This document shows, one piece after another, positions 55,279 to 64,000 of a stretch of DNA of 64,000 nt. The stretch is from Zygnema cylindricum (taxonomy: Eukaryota; Streptophyta; Zygnematophyceae; Zygnematales; Zygnemataceae), in the NCBI GenBank assembly GCA_037447655.1, contig JBBHKE010003072.1, positions 89,768 to 153,767 of the forward strand, read 5' to 3'. The translations under genes were made by a program, and so were the position numbers. Within the stretch, counting starts at the first letter, position 1, and the number at the start of each line of letters is the position of its first letter. Under the pieces are notes generated by a model that had not been told where the DNA came from, did no database searches, and saw only the letters and a program-made list of their open reading frames with translations.

Positions 55279-56294
55279 TGAAATTACGTGTCCTCCATTG
55301 GACTACAGAATACAGGAAGCCTCTAGATAGTATTTAACTAACCCACTTTAAGCCACGACCACTGCTGCCCAAAAAGGCAAACTGCAATTTGACTGCACCC
55401 TTGTGCACCCTGGACTCCTTTGAGTCCGAAGCAAAAAGAATCACTGAAAACAGCCAACCAGATGATAAGTTATGAGGCACTAAAAATGCCAATTTGTACA
55501 AACCCTCAAAGGGAGAGGTGACTACCTACCAAAATTTTCTAAGTCTTGATCCCTTCTAATAACTTCTATCTACTGAAGTACGGACCAATCAAATTACTGT
55601 ACTCTACCAAAAGGTACTACTGCCGGTGTACCTTTTGTACGGCCTATGTACGACAAGGCTATTAAGTGGACGCGTGTCCGCTTTTTACTTTTCCGTACAT
55701 TCCTCAGAATTCCTATGACCGAATGTCATCTCTCCACGTGGCTCCAGGTCATGCCACGTCACAAAACGCCAAGGTGACCACTCCGGGATTTCGGCGATGA
55801 CGTGCGCCGTCGGATTCGTAATGAGACGTAATCGTAGCCGTTATAATTACTTGCGAGATATTTGTTTCGCTGTCGAACAAATGCGAGGTATTCATTCTGA
55901 AATGATGTCGTACTAAAACTGTATCTATGCACGCCGTATCTAGTTTTAGTTAAATGGATTTCTTACTTCATAAATGTATATATATCTATCACACTCTATA
56001 ATATTTAGCATTGGTCCTAGTCTAGTAGGATAAAGCTGACCACTATCGGCCAATTTGACGAACCGCAGGTACCGGGTTCAAATCCCGGGTCCGTCAGGAC
56101 TATTTTTAGTAACCTTCTAAAAATAACTGCCTGTTGAAATAAGGCAGCCATGGATCAACCACCCTCTCTTTCCTTCAGTGACTACAACAAGTATGGGGGA
56201 TAGAGAGAGGAGGTGGAGGCAGGCTGTCTGTCCTTTTTCTTTTTCCTAACATATTAAACCTAGAAAATACTATAGAAATCTATGAATTTCAACA
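55279..56294 (-). repeat. 3' LTR of element B
   Basis: Element-sense start TGTTGAAATTCATAG, end ACGTAATTTCA. It contains the tRNA-like unit 56014-56107 on the opposite strand and the ATTTGTTTCG...CGAACAAAT palindrome at 55871-55888. Confidence 0.95.
56014..56107 (+). other. Antisense tRNA-like unit, element B 3' LTR
   Basis: Plus strand (antisense to B): GTCCTAGTCTAGTAGGATAA, TTTGACGAACC, hairpin CCGGGTTCAAATCCCGG (perfect T-arm-like stem with B box GGTTCAAATCC), GTCCGTCAGGAC, then TTTTT at 56103-56107. Outer GTCCT (56014) can pair with AGGAC (56096). Confidence 0.68.
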
Positions 56295-56307
56295 CTCCCC
56301 TTATTTT

Positions 56308-59300
56308 CTAGTCTAATTTTAATTTTTCTTTCAACCCGCATTTCTCCCGAAAATATTTTAATATAGGAGAGGACTCAGGTTTGGTCATCATGTCAGCCAC
56401 CATTTCTTCATCAGGTCTACACACAAGATTTAAAATTTTATTTTCAACTTTTACTCTTACGAAGCTTAATCTTATGTCCATATGTTTTGCTTTGAAATAG
56501 TGTTTTGGATTGGCTGCGATTGCGATTGCAGCTTGGTCATCGCAAAAGATTTCATGACCTCCCTCCTTCATATATCCCAGTTCTTGCAACAATGACTTCA
56601 CCCACATTAGTTCTTTTACAGCAGAACAAGACGCCATATACTCAGCCTCCATAGTAGACTGAGCAACCACCTTTTGTTGCTTACTGCTCCAACAGCAAGC
56701 TCCTTCCCCCACATACAAAACATATCCAGAAGTGCATCTTCTCATAGGTGCATCCCCACAACTGGCATCAATCGAAGTGGTGATATCAGTGTGCTCCCCT
56801 CCCAAATGCAACCATAATTCTCTAGTTCCAACCAGATATCTCATGACTCTCTTGGCTGCCTCACGGTCTCTCTTCCTAGGATCATTAAGACTCCTACTGG
56901 GTACTCCAACTGTTGCCGCTATGTCCGGCCTGGTACAGTTCATAAAATAAATTAAACTTCCTACGACCTGTCTATAAGGGATAGACTTCATAAACACTCT
57001 CTCCTCTGGACTCATCTGATTGTCTAAGATCATCACTCCTCTTTCTACACTCCCATCACTTACTTTTTTCAAGTCCATGGGAGTGGTACAACTGTTAGCA
57101 TTTTCCATCTAGAATTTCTCAAGCATATAACCTATTACTTCTTTCTGAGTAAGTCTGATAATCTTCTTCCCCCTATCTCTCTCCATTTGGATCCCCAAAA
57201 TATATTTTGCCTCCCCTAAATCCTTCATATTAAATCTGCCCCTAAGATCTTTCTTTAGCCTATTGATATTCTCCAAAGACTTACTTAACACAAGCAGATC
57301 ATCCACATAAATTGCAATAAAAATGACACCATTCTCATCTTTAAACATATAGATAGAATGGTCAGAGCTGATCCGGATGTATCCCAGATCGATGAGAAAC
57401 TCATCTAGTTTTTATTCCACTGTTGGGGAGCTTCTTTCAGTCCACATAAGGACTTTATGAGCCTGCAGACTTTGCTCTCTTCTCCTTCTTCCACAAACCC
57501 CTCGGGTTGCCTTATAAAAATTTCTTCCTGTAACTCACCATTAAGAAAAGCAGTCTTAATGTCCATCTGGTGTATTTCTATGTCTTCCGCTGCCGCCAGA
57601 CTGAGGAGAATCCTTACTGATGGGAACCGAACAACTGGAGGAAAGGTCTCCTCATAGTCAATCCCCTCTTTTTGGGTGAACCCCTTCGCTACCAATCGAG
57701 CCTTATACCTCTCAATTGTATTATCAGGGTTTAGTTTTAGTTTAAATACCCATTTACATCCAATAGGTTTTCTGTCTGGAGGAAAATCTGGTAGTTCCAA
57801 AGTATATGCTTCCATGATAAAAGCCATCTCGTCATTTATGGCTCTAATCGATCTTTCTTTCTCTGGACTATTCACTGCCTCTAAGTAAGATTGAGGCTCA
57901 TCTGGATGAGATAACTTAGCTACCTTATGAGCAGCTTGTTTTTACTGTATCCTTTTGCTGCTCCTCTTTCCTCCCTGAAACTACGAAGCTGGAATAGATG
58001 GAAGTCTTGGATTTCTTCTCACTGTCTTATCGGCTCCCCTGTCCATGGAAACCGGTTCTTATCCCGCTTCTTCTATCTCCTCAAAATCCATAGGAGTGTG
58101 TGAGGTTTCCGGTGAGTCTCCTGTATCTTAGATCTCTCCTGAATCTGTAATCATGGTTTCACTCATGTCCCTTTCGGGAACGACCGAGTTCTTCTCACTT
58201 TCGGACTCAAATCTGATCTTTATCTTCTTTGTATATTTGAATGGGTCAAATGACTTCCCTTTATCCATGACAACTAAGTGTTTGACCAAAATGATATCTT
58301 TCTTTGCTAAGTCATAGACTCTATATCCCTTAACATCCTCATCATATCCCACAAAGTATCCAAGTTTTCCCTTAGCATCCAGTTTCCAGTTTTTCCTATC
58401 CGTGTCAAGATTGTAAACTTGGCTACCAAATACTTTAAGGTGTGAGATATCTGGTTTCCTTCCAACCCATCTCTCATAAGGTGTCACTCCCTTTACAGCT
58501 AAGGTAAGGACTCTATTCTTAATGTAGTTGGCACAGTTCATTGATTCTGCCCAAAATCTCTTTCCTATTTTCTTGTCTGCCAACATACTACGCACACTAT
58601 CTCCTAGTGTTCGATTCAACCTCTCAGCTACCCCATTTTGTTCGGGGTTATATGGTACAGTTTTTTGGTGCTGCACTCCCTCATCTCTCAGATATTCCTC
58701 AAACTCGTTAGAGGTATATTCCCCCCTATTATCACTCCTTATCCTCTTAATGGGGGTTTCATGCAACTTCTCACTCCAAGCTTTATATTCTTTGAAGTAA
58801 GTTGATGCTTCAGACTTTGTTTTCAGAAAGTAGACTCTAGAGTATCTAGACCAGTCATCAGTAATTGTCATCATAAACCTCTTTCCTCCAACCGAAGGTA
58901 CTTTTGCAGGTCCCCAAATATCTGTGTGGACCAAATCTAACACTTTCTCACCTCTATATGTGGCGGCTTTGGGAAAGGGAAGTATGTGAGCCTTACCTTG
59001 AGCACAACCACTACAATCATCCATCATTTCATTATCCTCAAACTGAATTCCATCTACTACCCCAAGCTTTTTCATTTCCCTCAACCTATCAAAATGCACA
59101 TGCCCCAACAGTTTATGCCAAATCATCACCTTAGGAACACCAACATAATAAGCATTCTTCTTTTCATTACTCAGGTTAAGCCTAAACATTCCTTGGCTAC
59201 CCTTATCTGCTGTGAAGTAAACTTCATTCCCATACTTAGCTGTAAAGACTTCCTTTCTGGTGAAAGTATCAAACTCTTTGTCATCTAACACAGATGTAGA

Positions 59301-59519
59301 GACAAGATTTTTACTCAGCTGAGGAATGTAAAGTACATCTGAGAATGTAAGTATAGAAGTCTTACCCTCCACTAAGACTTTTAGATCTACTGATGCCACT
59401 AGATCTGTAGTAACCACTCTCCCATCCCCATACTCTATCTCTACAGTAGGAATCTTTCTTAGCTTAGTGAAGAGTTCTTTATCACGACACATATGCATGG
59501 ATGCACTTGAGTCGATGAT
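56308..59519 (-). pseudogene. pol of element B (protease-integrase-RT-RNase H), disrupted
   Basis: A stop separates it from gag. Protease reads WIIDSSASMHMC, i.e. D-S-S-A instead of D-S-G-A. A long open stretch 59498-58128 covers the GAG-pre-integrase and integrase parts (LLGHVHFDRLREMKKLGVVD, CSGCAQGKAHILPFPK, TITDDWSRYSRVYFLKTK, NPEQNGVAERLNRTLGDSVR). Stops follow near 58127 and 58060. RT: KLNPDNTIERYKARLVAKGF, MDIKTAFLNGELQEEIFIRQ, then a 1-nt deletion near 57405, YVDDLLVLSK, and TAG at 57109 where A has CAA. RNase H: SGYVLYVGEGACCWSSKQQK, MEAEYMASCSAVKELMW, ending in a stop next to the PPT. Confidence 0.92.
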
Positions 59520-60632
59520 CCATTATTCCTGTGGAGCTTCCCGAATTGCTCCAAGGGCACACTTCTGCCTCCGAGGGATCTCCTTCTCCTCCAGACTCTC
59601 GTCAAGAAGAAGTTCCCCATCCTCCTCAGAGGACTCATCCTCGGTTTCTCCTGACACTTTTCTAACCACAAGTGCCTTTTTCTTCCCTCCGGAAGAACCT
59701 CCTCCACGGTTCTCTTGGAGCCTCAGCTCTGATAGCTTGACACAATCTGCAATAAAGTGTCCCGCCTTTTTGCAATAATGACAAAGACCCTTTGGGGGCC
59801 TCTGTCCCCCAGAATGATCTCTTTCCCCTCTATAAGGTTTCTTCGGGTCCTTCCCCCATCGGTCCCCTCTTGCTGCTAGAGCTTGAATGCTCTTTCCTCC
59901 TCTCCTAATCTCCATTGTGTTTTCCTGCACAAGTATCATTCTGACTACTGTGTTCCATTTCCATGAACTATCAGGCATTCCCTGTACTCGGTACACTATG
60001 TTTTCGAACTCATCTGGTAATTTCATGATAAGGGTGTTAACTTTCATTTTTATTGTACCTGTCCACCCGGCACTTTCCATTTCCATATACAAACATGAAA
60101 GATCATTACAGTAATCTAACATCTTTCCTCCTTTGTAAGTGTAACTCAATAGCTTTTGCTCAGCCAACTGGAGCTCCTGAATATTTCCAGCTCTATAAAT
60201 CTCCACTAAACTCTCCCACAACTCCTCGGCCTTGTAAATGTGAAGATGAGGAGTGGCCAAACCTTGAGTGAGGTGCCTCAGAATAAAGTTCTTGGCAGCC
60301 ATGTTTACATCCTCCCACATTTGAGTATCGTTCTCCACGGTCTTCACGGTCGCCACTCCCGATACTGTGGCAATAGGAGTGAGGGGTGTCTTCTTCCCTT
60401 TCTCCTTTTCGGACACACTCTTGTCCCCATCATCTGCCTCCTTCGCTGAGGCAGCCGTCGTTGCAGAAAACCTTACTCCCCCAAATCCTGGTGGAGTTCC
60501 CGAAGGTGGACGTTTCACTTATCCACTGACGATAACCCAGTATCGTTTTTCACACAAAGATCTCATCATCATGGCTTCCCAATAGATGAACGCAGATCCA
60601 TTGAAGGTGGGCACCCTAGAGGGTGGGCCCAT
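59520..60632 (-). pseudogene. gag of element B, two stops from intact
   Basis: Starts at the ATG inside the PBS (MGPPSRVPTFNGSAFIYWEA), has one in-frame TAA at 60519-60521 after IVSG, then is open for 331 codons: GTPPGFGGVRFS, FILRHLTQGLATPHLHIYKA, YTYKGGKMLDYCNDLSCLYM, MKLPDEFENIVYRVQGM, and the CCHC knuckle CHYCKKAGHFIADC. It ends with a TAA just before the protease. Confidence 0.9.
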
Positions 60633-60636
60633 AACC
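60622..60636 (-). other. Primer-binding site of element B (initiator tRNA-Met anticodon arm)
   Basis: Element sense GGTTATGGGCCCACC directly after the LTR. It is fully complementary to the anticodon stem-loop GGUGGGCCCAUAACC of plant initiator tRNA-Met as I know it. The gag ATG (60632-60630) lies opposite the CAU anticodon. Confidence 0.8.
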
Positions 60637-61654
60637 TGAAATTTTGTGTCCTCCATTGGACTACAGAATACAGGAAGCCTCTAGATAGTATTTCACTAAC
60701 CCACTTTAAGCCACGACCTCTGCTGCCCGTGAAGGCAAACTGACAATTTGACTGCACCCCTATGCATCCTGGACACCCCTGAGTCCGTAGCAAAAAGAAT
60801 CACTGAAAACGGCCAACCAACCGATAAGTTATGAGGCACTAAAAATGCCAATTTGTACAAACTCTCAAAGGGAGAGGTGACTACCTACCAAAATTTTCTA
60901 AGTCTTGATCCCTTCTAATAACTTCTATCTACTGAAGTACGGACCAATCAAATTACTGTACCGTACCAAAAGGTACTACTGACGGTGTACCTTTTGTACG
61001 GCCTATGTACGACAAGGCTATTAAGTGGACGCGTGTCTGCTTTTTACTTTTCCGTACATTCCTCAGAATTCCTATGACGGAATGTCATCTCTCCACGTGG
61101 CTCCAGGTCATGCCATGTCACAAAACGCCAAGGTGATCACTCCGGGATTTCGGCGATGACGCGCGCCGTCGGATTCGTAATGAGACGTAATCGTAGCCGT
61201 TATAATTACTTGCGAGATATTTGTTTCGCTATTCAAACAAATGCGAGGTATTCATTCTGAAATGATGTCGTACTAAAACTGTATCTATGCATGCCGTATC
61301 TAGTTTTAGTTAAATAGATTTCTTACTTCCTAAATGTATATATATCTATCACACTCTATAGCATTTAGCATTGGTCCTAGTCTAGTAAGATAAAGCTGAC
61401 CGCTATCGGCCAACTTGACGAACCGCAGGTACCGGGTTCAAATCCTGAGTCCGTTAGGACTATTTTTAGTAACCTACTAAAAATAACTGCCTGTTGAACT
61501 AAGGCAGCCATGGATCAACCACCCTCTCTATCCTTCAGTGACTACAACAAGTATGGTGGCTAGAGAGAGGAGGTGGAGGCAAGCTGTCTGTCCTTTTTCT
61601 TTTTCCCAACATATTAAACCTAGAAAATACTATAGAAATCTATGAATTTCAACA
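60637..61654 (-). repeat. 5' LTR of element B
   Basis: Near copy of 55279-56294 with scattered substitutions, ending AAAATTTCA at the PBS. Carries the tRNA-like unit at 61374-61467 and palindrome at 61219-61237. Confidence 0.95.
61374..61467 (+). other. Antisense tRNA-like unit, element B 5' LTR
   Basis: As in the 3' LTR: TCCTAGTCTAGTAAGATAA, TTGACGAACC, CCGGGTTCAAATCCTGAG, GTCCGTTAGGAC, TTTTT. A few substitutions weaken the hairpin. Confidence 0.6.
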
Positions 61655-62201
61655 TAAAACGCCAAAATTACATATCCCGCGATCGCGGCGACTATCGTGG
61701 CCGTCCGATCAAATCCGGTTATATTTTTAGCCGTTGAAAATAACCGCGTGGTATTTGTTTCACGTTCGAAACAAATGCGCGATATCCGTTTTATAGAATA
61801 CATAAAAACGTACTTTATACTATCTATAACTGTAACTATGCACTACGTTTATATTTACCGTTAAATGAACTAGTGTACTTCTAACTATTTATATACAAAT
61901 CAAACCCCATATGTGCTAGCACTAGTCCTAGGCTTAACGGACAAAGCTACCGTCAATCGGAATCTTGACGGACGGTAGGTTCCAGGTTTAATTCTTGGAT
62001 CCGTCAATATTCATTTTAGTAAACCTACCATATATCTACACCTGTCTCTTTGGAGAGCTTAAGCAGCCATGGCTCTAGCTCCCTTTCTAGCCGTTAGTGA
62101 CTACAACTAGTGTGGGGGCTTGGAGATGGGAGTCACAGGCAGACTGCCTCTACGCTTTTTCTATCCTAAATAAAGACCTAGAAAATACTCAAATATCAAC
62201 A
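61655..62201 (-). mobile_element. Copia LTR C (3' LTR), inner part
   Basis: It continues LTR C after element B and ends AAATATCAACA beside the PPT (CTCCCCTTATTTTCTAGTCT on plus). Contains the palindrome ATTTGTTTC-N6-GAAACAAAT at 61753-61776. Confidence 0.85.
61925..62017 (+). other. Antisense tRNA-like unit, LTR C
   Basis: GTCCTAGGCTTAACGGACAA, an 8-bp perfect stem TTGACGGA (61965-61972) / TCCGTCAA (62000-62007) around CAGGTTTAATTCTTG, then TTTT at 62014-62017. Confidence 0.65.
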
Positions 62202-62730
62202 CTCCCCTTATTTTCTAGTCTACTTCCTTTCAATTCTTACAAACATTCATTTCTTTTTTTTTTCTTTTCCTTGTCTTTTTATAAAACTTTAAGATAACAC
62301 ACCCATATTTAAAAAGGTCCATTAAATGAGTTGAAGTAAACATTCCATCTTGCTTATCATACATTTTATTTAGCATCTCACTTTTCATAAATCCAAGCAA
62401 ATTTTCAAAGCTCCCCTTTCTTTTCCTCTCCCTCTCTTTCCACCAAAGTTCCGATAAGGTTTACCTTTGTCTTTCTTCCTCTCATCACGCTTCCGCTCGT
62501 CACCACCGTTCCTCTCATCACGCTTCCGCCAATCACCACCAGCTATAAATGCATTCACCCTGTCACTTCCCCTACGAAGCTCCAAAGTGCTTTACCTCAG
62601 AAGAATAATCCCCATGGTAAAGCTCCAAGTCCATGAGGAGCCATCCATTGCCTGCATACGACAAATGATGTTTTCGTACTCATTTGGTAGTTTGATGAGT
62701 AGTGTATTAAACTTCCTCTCCTCAGATTCT
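62202..62730 (-). pseudogene. Internal remnant of element C: gag piece joined to the 3' end
   Basis: After the PPT (minus strand) a short non-family tail, then a gag segment (KFNTLLIKLPNEYENIICRM; ELRRGSDRVNAFIAGGDWRK with a charged DERKRDERKK run). Protease, integrase, RT and RNase H are missing between gag and PPT, so C is either a large-deletion derivative or a gag-only form. Its right end is cut by LTR E at 62731. Confidence 0.75.
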
Positions 62731-63787
62731 TGTAGAAATTAATGGTCCATTTTAAGTATTTTCTAGGTCTAAATAGAAATATAGAAAGAAGCCGAGGCAT
62801 TCTACCTCTAACTTCTTTCTCCAACTCTCAAACTTGTCGCAGTCATTGAGAAATTGGAGACGGAGCTAGAGCCATGGCTACCTAGGCTATCCAGAGGTTT
62901 ATGGGAAATTTATATTAGTTAAGGTTTTATTTACTAAAAGAGGTATGTGCCGGCCACAGGATTTGATCCTGCTACCTACCGGCTGGCAGACTATAGTTAG
63001 CCGGTAGCCTTAGCCGTTAAGTCTAGAACAAATGTTACGTAGTATATGGTTTGATATTTATTTAAACATGAATACGTAGGATAAATCATTTAACTGTAAT
63101 TGTTTACGGGATACATAGATCCGGTAATGTATAAGTACGGATTACGGTACAGACAAGAAATCAATACCCCGCATTTACTTCTTTAATGAAACGAATACCG
63201 CACATGTATTTATTACGGCTACGATTAAAATTGAATTTAAACGGACGGCCGGAATTAGCGCCGAGATCGCGGAAGAAGATTTCGGCGGTGTGTGGCCATC
63301 GCCACATCGGATGACACGTGGCGAAATTACATTGGATCGTGGTATTTTCGGAGATTATGGCACCGAATCCGGATATGACACGTGTCGACATTTAGGCCAT
63401 GTCGTACAATGTCCGTACATAAAGTACACCGACATCGGTACTTTTGCGTACGGAACTGTAATCTGATTGGTTCCGTACATCTATATATTGAGTCTGTGAG
63501 AGAGATAAGACATAGAAAAATTAGGAGATAGGACCCTCTCTCCCAGAGAGCTTCTGTACAAAAGGTCAACTTTGACCCTCCATAACTTACTGCTCAGGGG
63601 AGCAAATTCAGAGATTTTTTTTGCTATCCACTCAGGGGAGTCTTACCTTCACAAGGGTGCACGTGGTTTGAGTTTTTGTCTGTCAGGGTGGCAGTTGTTT
63701 TTGCTGAAACACAAAGGGGTCAGGATTATCCTAGAGGCTTCTTGGAAGCTGTCCACTCTGAGGACTTATGGAGGTCTCAGAGTTTCA
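62731..63787 (+). repeat. 5' LTR of element E
   Basis: It starts TGTAGAAATTAATGG, ends CAGAGTTTCA; 1057 bp. A-type features: GTACATAAAGTAC arms at 63415, CTCTCTCCCAGAGAG at 63536, core TTTTTTTTGCTATCCACTC. Antisense tRNA-like unit at 62936-63027. The element continues beyond the window. Confidence 0.92.
62936..63027 (-). other. Antisense tRNA-like unit, LTR E
   Basis: Minus strand: TCTAGACTTAACGGCTAAGG, CAGGATCAAATCCTG (perfect T-arm-like hairpin with B-box variant GGATCAAATCC), GGCCGGCACATACC, then CTTTTAG. The outer stem is weaker than in A, C and D. Confidence 0.6.
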
Positions 63788-63802
63788 ATTTATGGGCCCA
63801 CC
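63788..63802 (+). other. Primer-binding site of element E
   Basis: ATTTATGGGCCCACC; two mismatches (first two bases) to the initiator tRNA-Met anticodon arm. gag ATG at 63792. Confidence 0.7.
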
Positions 63803-64000
63803 CTCTACGGTACCAATATTTAATGGAACTGGCTTCATATACTGGGAAGTTATGATGATAGGAGCTCTATGCGAAAAAAGGTTTTGGGGGATAGTGAGTG
63901 GACGGTTGGGGCGCCCATCAAGTCTTGGAATTCCTCCAGGGTTTGGAGGAAGCAGATTCACCAGGAAAGAGGATCCACCTTCAACAGAGGAAATAAAAGA
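63792..64000 (+). CDS. gag of element E, open to the window edge
   Basis: Open frame from the PBS ATG: MGPPSTVPIFNGTGFIYWEV, MMIGALCEKRFWGIVSGRLG, RPSSLGIPPGFGGSRFTRKE, without stops up to 64000. It shows what the broken 5' ends of gag in A and B looked like. As E has no visible lesion here it could be the youngest and possibly intact member of the nest; the rest is outside the window. Confidence 0.88.
   Translation, partial: MGPPSTVPIFNGTGFIYWEVMMIGALCEKRFWGIVSGRLGRPSSLGIPPGFGGSRFTRKEDPPSTEEIK

Larger units (their letters stand above)
55279..61654 (-). mobile_element. Complete Ty1/copia element B with target duplication
   Basis: Minus-strand element. LTRs 60637-61654 (5', 1018 bp) and 55279-56294 (3', 1016 bp), TG...CA ends, target duplication TAAAA at 55274-55278 and 61655-61659. 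PBS 60622-60636 perfect, PPT AAAATAAGGGGAG at 56295-56307. Same lineage as A. It sits inside LTR C. Less decayed than A, but stops and a frameshift make it inactive. Confidence 0.95.

Noticed and set aside
56014-56107. Genuine tRNA gene in LTR B
   Set aside because: The T-arm part is perfect, but no consistent acceptor, D and anticodon arms can be drawn, and the unit recurs in every LTR; treated as tRNA-like element.

Overview
The window reads as nuclear DNA from a photosynthetic eukaryote of the green lineage, most likely a streptophyte (charophyte alga or early-diverging land plant). Reasons: three intron-rich genes with GT-AG splicing, two of them for plastid proteins (the long ribosome-hibernation factor PSRP1/HPF and the cytochrome b6 heme-attachment factor CCB2), and a plant-like crowd of Ty1/copia elements, hAT, PIF/Harbinger and TA-site MITEs. 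The species cannot be named from the sequence. There is one 10-base assembly gap at 16114-16123.

Layout. 0-1.4 kb: on the minus strand, exons of an unrecognised PAS-domain gene that runs off the left edge. 1.9-10.4 kb: repeat land, with a heptamer minisatellite, an old copia remnant, LTR pieces, a hAT MITE with 8-bp target duplication inside a dispersed repeat whose empty copy lies 4 kb away, and another TIR family. 10.8-15.9 kb: a complete seven-exon GT90 (Rumi/CAP10-type) glycosyltransferase gene. 16-20 kb: LTR fragments and MITE debris. 22.1-27.3 kb (minus): the five-exon plastid PSRP1/HPF gene. 28-29.3 kb: MITEs. 30.7-37.9 kb: a six-exon CCB2 gene whose 2.1-kb fourth intron is an extreme polypyrimidine tract containing a 245-bp solo-LTR-like insertion with a tRNA-like core. 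39-43.1 kb: two copies of one non-LTR retroelement in opposite orientation. 43.2-47.1 kb: hAT, TA-site and two PIF/Harbinger elements with target duplications. 47.1-64 kb: a nest of five Ty1/copia elements (D, A, B, C, E) of one lineage.

The most unusual signal is in the copia LTRs. All sufficiently complete LTRs carry, antisense to the element, a tRNA-like block: A-box-like and B-box-like motifs, a stem that partly covaries around a T-arm-like hairpin, and a run of at least four T just downstream. This looks like a built-in Pol III unit. The same elements have a primer-binding site complementary to the anticodon arm of initiator tRNA-Met (half-tRNA priming, as in Drosophila copia), and the gag start codon lies inside it, exactly opposite the primer's CAU anticodon. 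An unrelated 245-bp TG...CA insertion in the CCB2 intron carries a second, sense-oriented tRNA-like unit.

The host genes are independent of each other: a secretory-pathway glycosyltransferase, a chloroplast ribosome factor, a chloroplast cytochrome b6f assembly factor and an incomplete sensor-type protein. Exons were joined by eye from GT-AG signals, reading frame and family resemblance; every joined gene closes in frame.
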